64,000 bases of DNA from Actinomycetes bacterium (GTDB lineage Bacteria > Actinomycetota > Actinomycetes > Streptosporangiales > Streptosporangiaceae), in contig JAJYTD010000004.1 of assembly GCA_021793235.1 (NCBI GenBank), forward strand, positions 1-64,000. The letters are read 5' to 3'. Both the position numbers and the translations under genes were made by a program. Shown here one piece after another: positions 61,710-64,000 of the stretch (position 1 is the first letter of the stretch; the number at the start of each line of letters is the position of its first letter). The notes under the pieces were generated by a model. It made no database searches. It was not told the DNA's origin and was given only the letters and a program-made list of their open reading frames with translations.

Positions 61710-62255
61710 TCATCGGTCCCCGGGCTCCTCGCCCAGCTTCCGCAGCGCCTCCCACCGGGGGTCGACGCGCTCGCCGTGGCCGTGATCCGCACCGGCTTCG
61801 GCGAGCTTCACACCGCATTCGACGCACAGACCGGGACAGTCCTCCCGACAGAGCGGCGAGAGCGGCAGCGCGAGAACGATCGCGTCGCGGACCACCTGCT
61901 CCAAGTCGAGCAGTTCGCCCTCAAGATAGTAGTCCTCGTCGTCATCCGCCGCGTCCGCGTCCTCCGCGACCCCCGCGGCATCCTCCGGCGGATACCGGAA
62001 GAGCTCCTGGAACTCGGCCGTCAAGGTCTCCGAGACGGGATCCAAGCAGCGGGAGCACTCGCCCTCGACGCGTGTGCGGGCCGTGCCGGTCACCAGCACG
62101 CCCTCCATGACCGCCTCAAGCCGGAAGTCGAGGTCGATCTCGGCGCCTTCGGGCACGCCGGCCATCCCGGTCGCGAGCGAACCGGGAGCGGACACGGCAC
62201 GGTGGACGGTCCGCATCGATCCTGGTTGGCGCCCCAGCGGCCGGGTGTCGACCAT
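61710..62255 (-). CDS. YceD/DUF177 family protein (181 aa)
   Basis: The family pattern is clear: VDTRPLGRQPGSM at the N-terminus, GTARTRVEGECSRCLDPVSETLTAEFQELF, an acidic stretch with EDYYLEGELLDLEQVVRDAIVLALP, and the cysteine motif CREDCPGLCVECG. DUF177 proteins are linked to 23S rRNA accumulation and always sit before rpmF. ATG 62255 is used, though no Shine-Dalgarno is seen. Confidence 0.92.
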   Translation of the reverse strand: MVDTRPLGRQPGSMRTVHRAVSAPGSLATGMAGVPEGAEIDLDFRLEAVMEGVLVTGTARTRVEGECSRCLDPVSETLTAEFQELFRYPPEDAAGVAEDADAADDDEDYYLEGELLDLEQVVRDAIVLALPLSPLCREDCPGLCVECGVKLAEAGADHGHGERVDPRWEALRKLGEEPGDR

Positions 62256-62540
62256 GAACGGGGCACGGGCATCTGGACGAGACAGGATAATCGCGCTTTC
62301 GGTGCAATCCGCCGACGTTTCCCACCGTCGACGGCACGGATGGTTCGACCGCCGTTTCGCCGCGGCGGCGGCCGTGCGCGGGCGCCGTGGACACTCCGGC
62401 ATGGCCAACCCCAGATTCTACCCATCAGGCCAGGCCGTGCCCAAATCCCAGGGCATACCGCATCGCCGGAGGGGGTGGGGACAAGGGGCACGGCGTTCTC
62501 CCGCCTGCCGCACCCCCCGCAAGGCGGGCCGGCTCCGGTA

Positions 62541-63020
62541 TCAAGCCGTCTTGTACTTCTCGCGCAGCCGCTGCTCCACGTTGGGCGTCACCAGGCTGCT
62601 GACGTCGCCGCCGTACTGGGCGACCTCCTTGACCAGGCTGGAGCTGAGGAAGGAGTACTGCGGGTTGGCCGTCATGAACATCGTCTCAATGCCGGACAGG
62701 CGGTAGTTCATCTGGGCGATCTGCAGTTCGTAGTCGAAGTCGCTGACCGAGCGCAGGCTGCGGACGATCATGTCGATGCCGTTCTCCCGGCAGTAGTCCA
62801 CCAGCAGGCCGTTGAACTCGGCCACCCGCACGTTGCTGAATTCTGCGGTGCACTCCCGCAGCATCTCCAGTTTCTCCTCGACACTGAACAGCCCGCGCTT
62901 GTTGATGTTGTTCAAGACGGCCGCGACGACCTCGTCGTACTGTTGTGCCGCGCGCCCGATGATGTCGATGTGACCGTTGGTGACCGGATCGAAGGATCCG
63001 GAGCAGACGACACGGCGCAC
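62541..63020 (-). CDS. coaD: Phosphopantetheine adenylyltransferase (159 aa)
   Basis: CoaD joins ATP and 4'-phosphopantetheine in coenzyme A synthesis. The sequence RRVVCSGSFDPVTNGHIDIIGRAA holds the HxGH-type nucleotide motif, and NGLLVDYCRENGIDMIVRSLRSVSDFDYELQIAQMNYRL and SFLSSSLVKEVAQYGGDVSSLV are typical. GTG 63020 follows GGAGTGGGGCACC. It follows rsmD on the same strand. Confidence 0.97.
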   Translation of the reverse strand: MRRVVCSGSFDPVTNGHIDIIGRAAQQYDEVVAAVLNNINKRGLFSVEEKLEMLRECTAEFSNVRVAEFNGLLVDYCRENGIDMIVRSLRSVSDFDYELQIAQMNYRLSGIETMFMTANPQYSFLSSSLVKEVAQYGGDVSSLVTPNVEQRLREKYKTA

Positions 63021-63086
63021 GGTGCCCCACTCCCCTCTGCGGACCTGAATAGACTTCCGGCGAGCGCTCCACCGATGATTCTGCCC

Positions 63087-63674
63087 CTACGACCGGGAAA
63101 GCCCGGAAAGGCTCGCTGCGCGACCGTACCAAAGCGCCGCTTCGCCGTATCGACGCACCCTGGCTTCAGTGAACCCCTCGGGCCACTCCAGGTGGGGGCC
63201 CCGGCTCGCACGCTCGACCACGATCAGCGCCCCGGGCGCCGGCCATCCGCCGTCGCGCAGCGCCGCCAGTACCGCACCGACCTCTTCGGCGGTCACCGCG
63301 TACGGCGGGTCGGCGACCACGAGGTCGTAGGGCCCGTCCCGGGATCCGCTCTCCAGTACGCGCCGCACGCGGTCCGCCGCCACCTGTGCGCCCGGCAGGC
63401 CGAGGGAGGCGACGTTCTTGCGCAGCGTCGCGACCGCCCGCCGGTCGGACTCGACCAGCAGTGCGTGTACGGCCCCCCGCGACAGCGCCTCCAGCCCGAT
63501 CGCGCCGGAGCCCGCGTAGAGGTCGAGCACACGTGCACCGTCGAGACCGCCCAGATCCGACAGCGCGGAGGCGAACAGCGCCTCCCGGACCCGGTCGCTG
63601 GTGGGACGGGTCGTACGGCCGCCGGGAACGGCGATCCTGCGCCCGCCCGCGGTACCGGCGATGATGCGAGTCAT
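63087..63674 (-). CDS. rsmD: 16S rRNA (guanine966-N2)-methyltransferase RsmD (195 aa)
   Basis: The protein starts MTRIIAGTAGGRRIAVPGGRTTRPTSDRVREALF and has VLDLYAGSGAIGLEALSRGA for S-adenosylmethionine and the catalytic DPPY in LVVADPPYAV. It methylates G966 of 16S rRNA during 30S assembly. ATG 63674 is the conserved start. The recG-rsmD-coaD order is normal for actinobacteria. Confidence 0.95.
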   Translation of the reverse strand: MTRIIAGTAGGRRIAVPGGRTTRPTSDRVREALFASALSDLGGLDGARVLDLYAGSGAIGLEALSRGAVHALLVESDRRAVATLRKNVASLGLPGAQVAADRVRRVLESGSRDGPYDLVVADPPYAVTAEEVGAVLAALRDGGWPAPGALIVVERASRGPHLEWPEGFTEARVRRYGEAALWYGRAASLSGLSRS

Positions 63675-63777
63675 CAGCTTTTCGGGCCCCATCCCGCCTC
63701 AGGGCGGACCCCTTCCTCCTTCTCTCGCGGTTCTTGCCTGCGTTGGCGGCCAGAGGCACAGTAGCCCCGAAGCGCCG

Positions 63778-64000
63778 TCAGGTCTTCTCCAAGTATTCTG
63801 CGCGCTCCTCGGTCAGCAGCGCCTCCAGCGCCTCGGCCAGCGGCGGATGCGCGGTGAGGTCGGGATCGGACTCGATGTAGGCGACGGCCTCCTCCCGGGC
63901 CTCGCCGATGAGCTCCTCATCACGCAGCAGGGTGAGCATCCGCAATGAGGAGCGCCGACCCGACTGGGCGCCGCCCAGCACATCGCCCTCGCGGCGCTGC
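63778..64000 (-). CDS. recG: ATP-dependent DNA helicase RecG, C-terminal end (partial)
   Basis: The window cuts this gene: only the last 73 or so residues are present, beginning QRREGDVLGGAQSGRRSSLRMLTLLRDEELI, the conserved C-terminal segment of RecG. RecG remodels stalled replication forks and Holliday junctions. It lies just upstream of rsmD on the same strand, and its start is beyond base 64000. Confidence 0.92.
   Translation of the reverse strand, partial: QRREGDVLGGAQSGRRSSLRMLTLLRDEELIGEAREEAVAYIESDPDLTAHPPLAEALEALLTEERAEYLEKT

Noticed and set aside
61101-63764. Plus-strand open frame of 887 codons across rpmF, DUF177, coaD and rsmD
   Set aside because: It runs antisense to four recognised core genes and has no domain-like sequence.

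Overview
The window looks like chromosome of a sporulating, high-G+C actinomycete, most likely Nocardiopsaceae or a close relative. The grounds are the G+C-rich third codon positions, frequent GTG and TTG starts, a GerW/YtfJ sporulation protein, a PAS-GAF-SpoIIE phosphatase, a PucR regulator, and the actinobacterial core order recG-rsmD-coaD-DUF177-rpmF-rnc-mutM-acyP-smc-ftsY-ffh-rpsP-KH-rimM-trmD-rplS-lepB-DUF2469-UPF0102-comM-dprA-xerC-rpsB-tsf-pyrH-frr-cdsA. The genus is inference. I saw no rRNA, tRNA or CRISPR array.

Left part (about 0-28 kb, accessory). A candidate defence cluster lies on the minus strand at 922-8548. It has a solitary PglW-like protein (NERD nuclease-like domain plus two kinase-like domains), then a small HEPN-like helical protein, then a large KGGVGR-type ATPase whose GTG start overlaps the HEPN stop. 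None of the other Pgl/BREX genes is present. A TetR/SRPBCC pair, a SpoIIE-type phosphatase, a solitary HsdR-N-like nuclease, a DIP1984 protein, GerW, a LURP-one protein with the decayed tail of a former duplicate, a Nei-type glycosylase and a UPF0114 membrane protein follow. Then comes a nitrogen-catabolism group: PucR regulator, gabT, a nitrilase-family amidohydrolase and a second class III aminotransferase. After that are a VTT membrane protein, rlmN, a SUFU-domain protein and a TetR/DUF4267 pair.

Middle and right (about 28-64 kb, core). Minus-strand housekeeping genes cover phospholipid synthesis (cdsA), translation (frr, tsf, rpsB, rplS, rpsP, rpmF), UMP kinase, signal peptidase I, tRNA and ribosome maturation (trmD, rimM, rsmD, rnc), SRP targeting (ffh, ftsY), DNA uptake and recombination (comM, dprA, xerC, recG), chromosome condensation (smc), base excision (mutM) and CoA synthesis (coaD). 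Accessory genes interrupt this core: an LppX-like lipoprotein, a zinc-ribbon protein, an A+T-richer orphan gene, an ABC drug-type exporter, a cobalamin-uptake pair (btuF-btuC) behind a cobalamin riboswitch, and a vapBC toxin-antitoxin pair.

Non-coding structure. Two families of dispersed repeats occur. One is a 57-66-base hairpin found at the 3' ends of both tetR genes, supplying their stop codons. The other is a roughly 190-base element made of nested inverted repeats, present at 23.8 and 51.4 kb. The first copy of that element sits beside a tandem array of 75-base and 57-base units. Other points worth attention are an internally deleted RidA-like mini-gene coupled by ATGA overlaps on both sides between dprA and xerC, a peptidase gene that lacks a stop codon before running antisense into xerC, and the absence of rnhB from its usual place.
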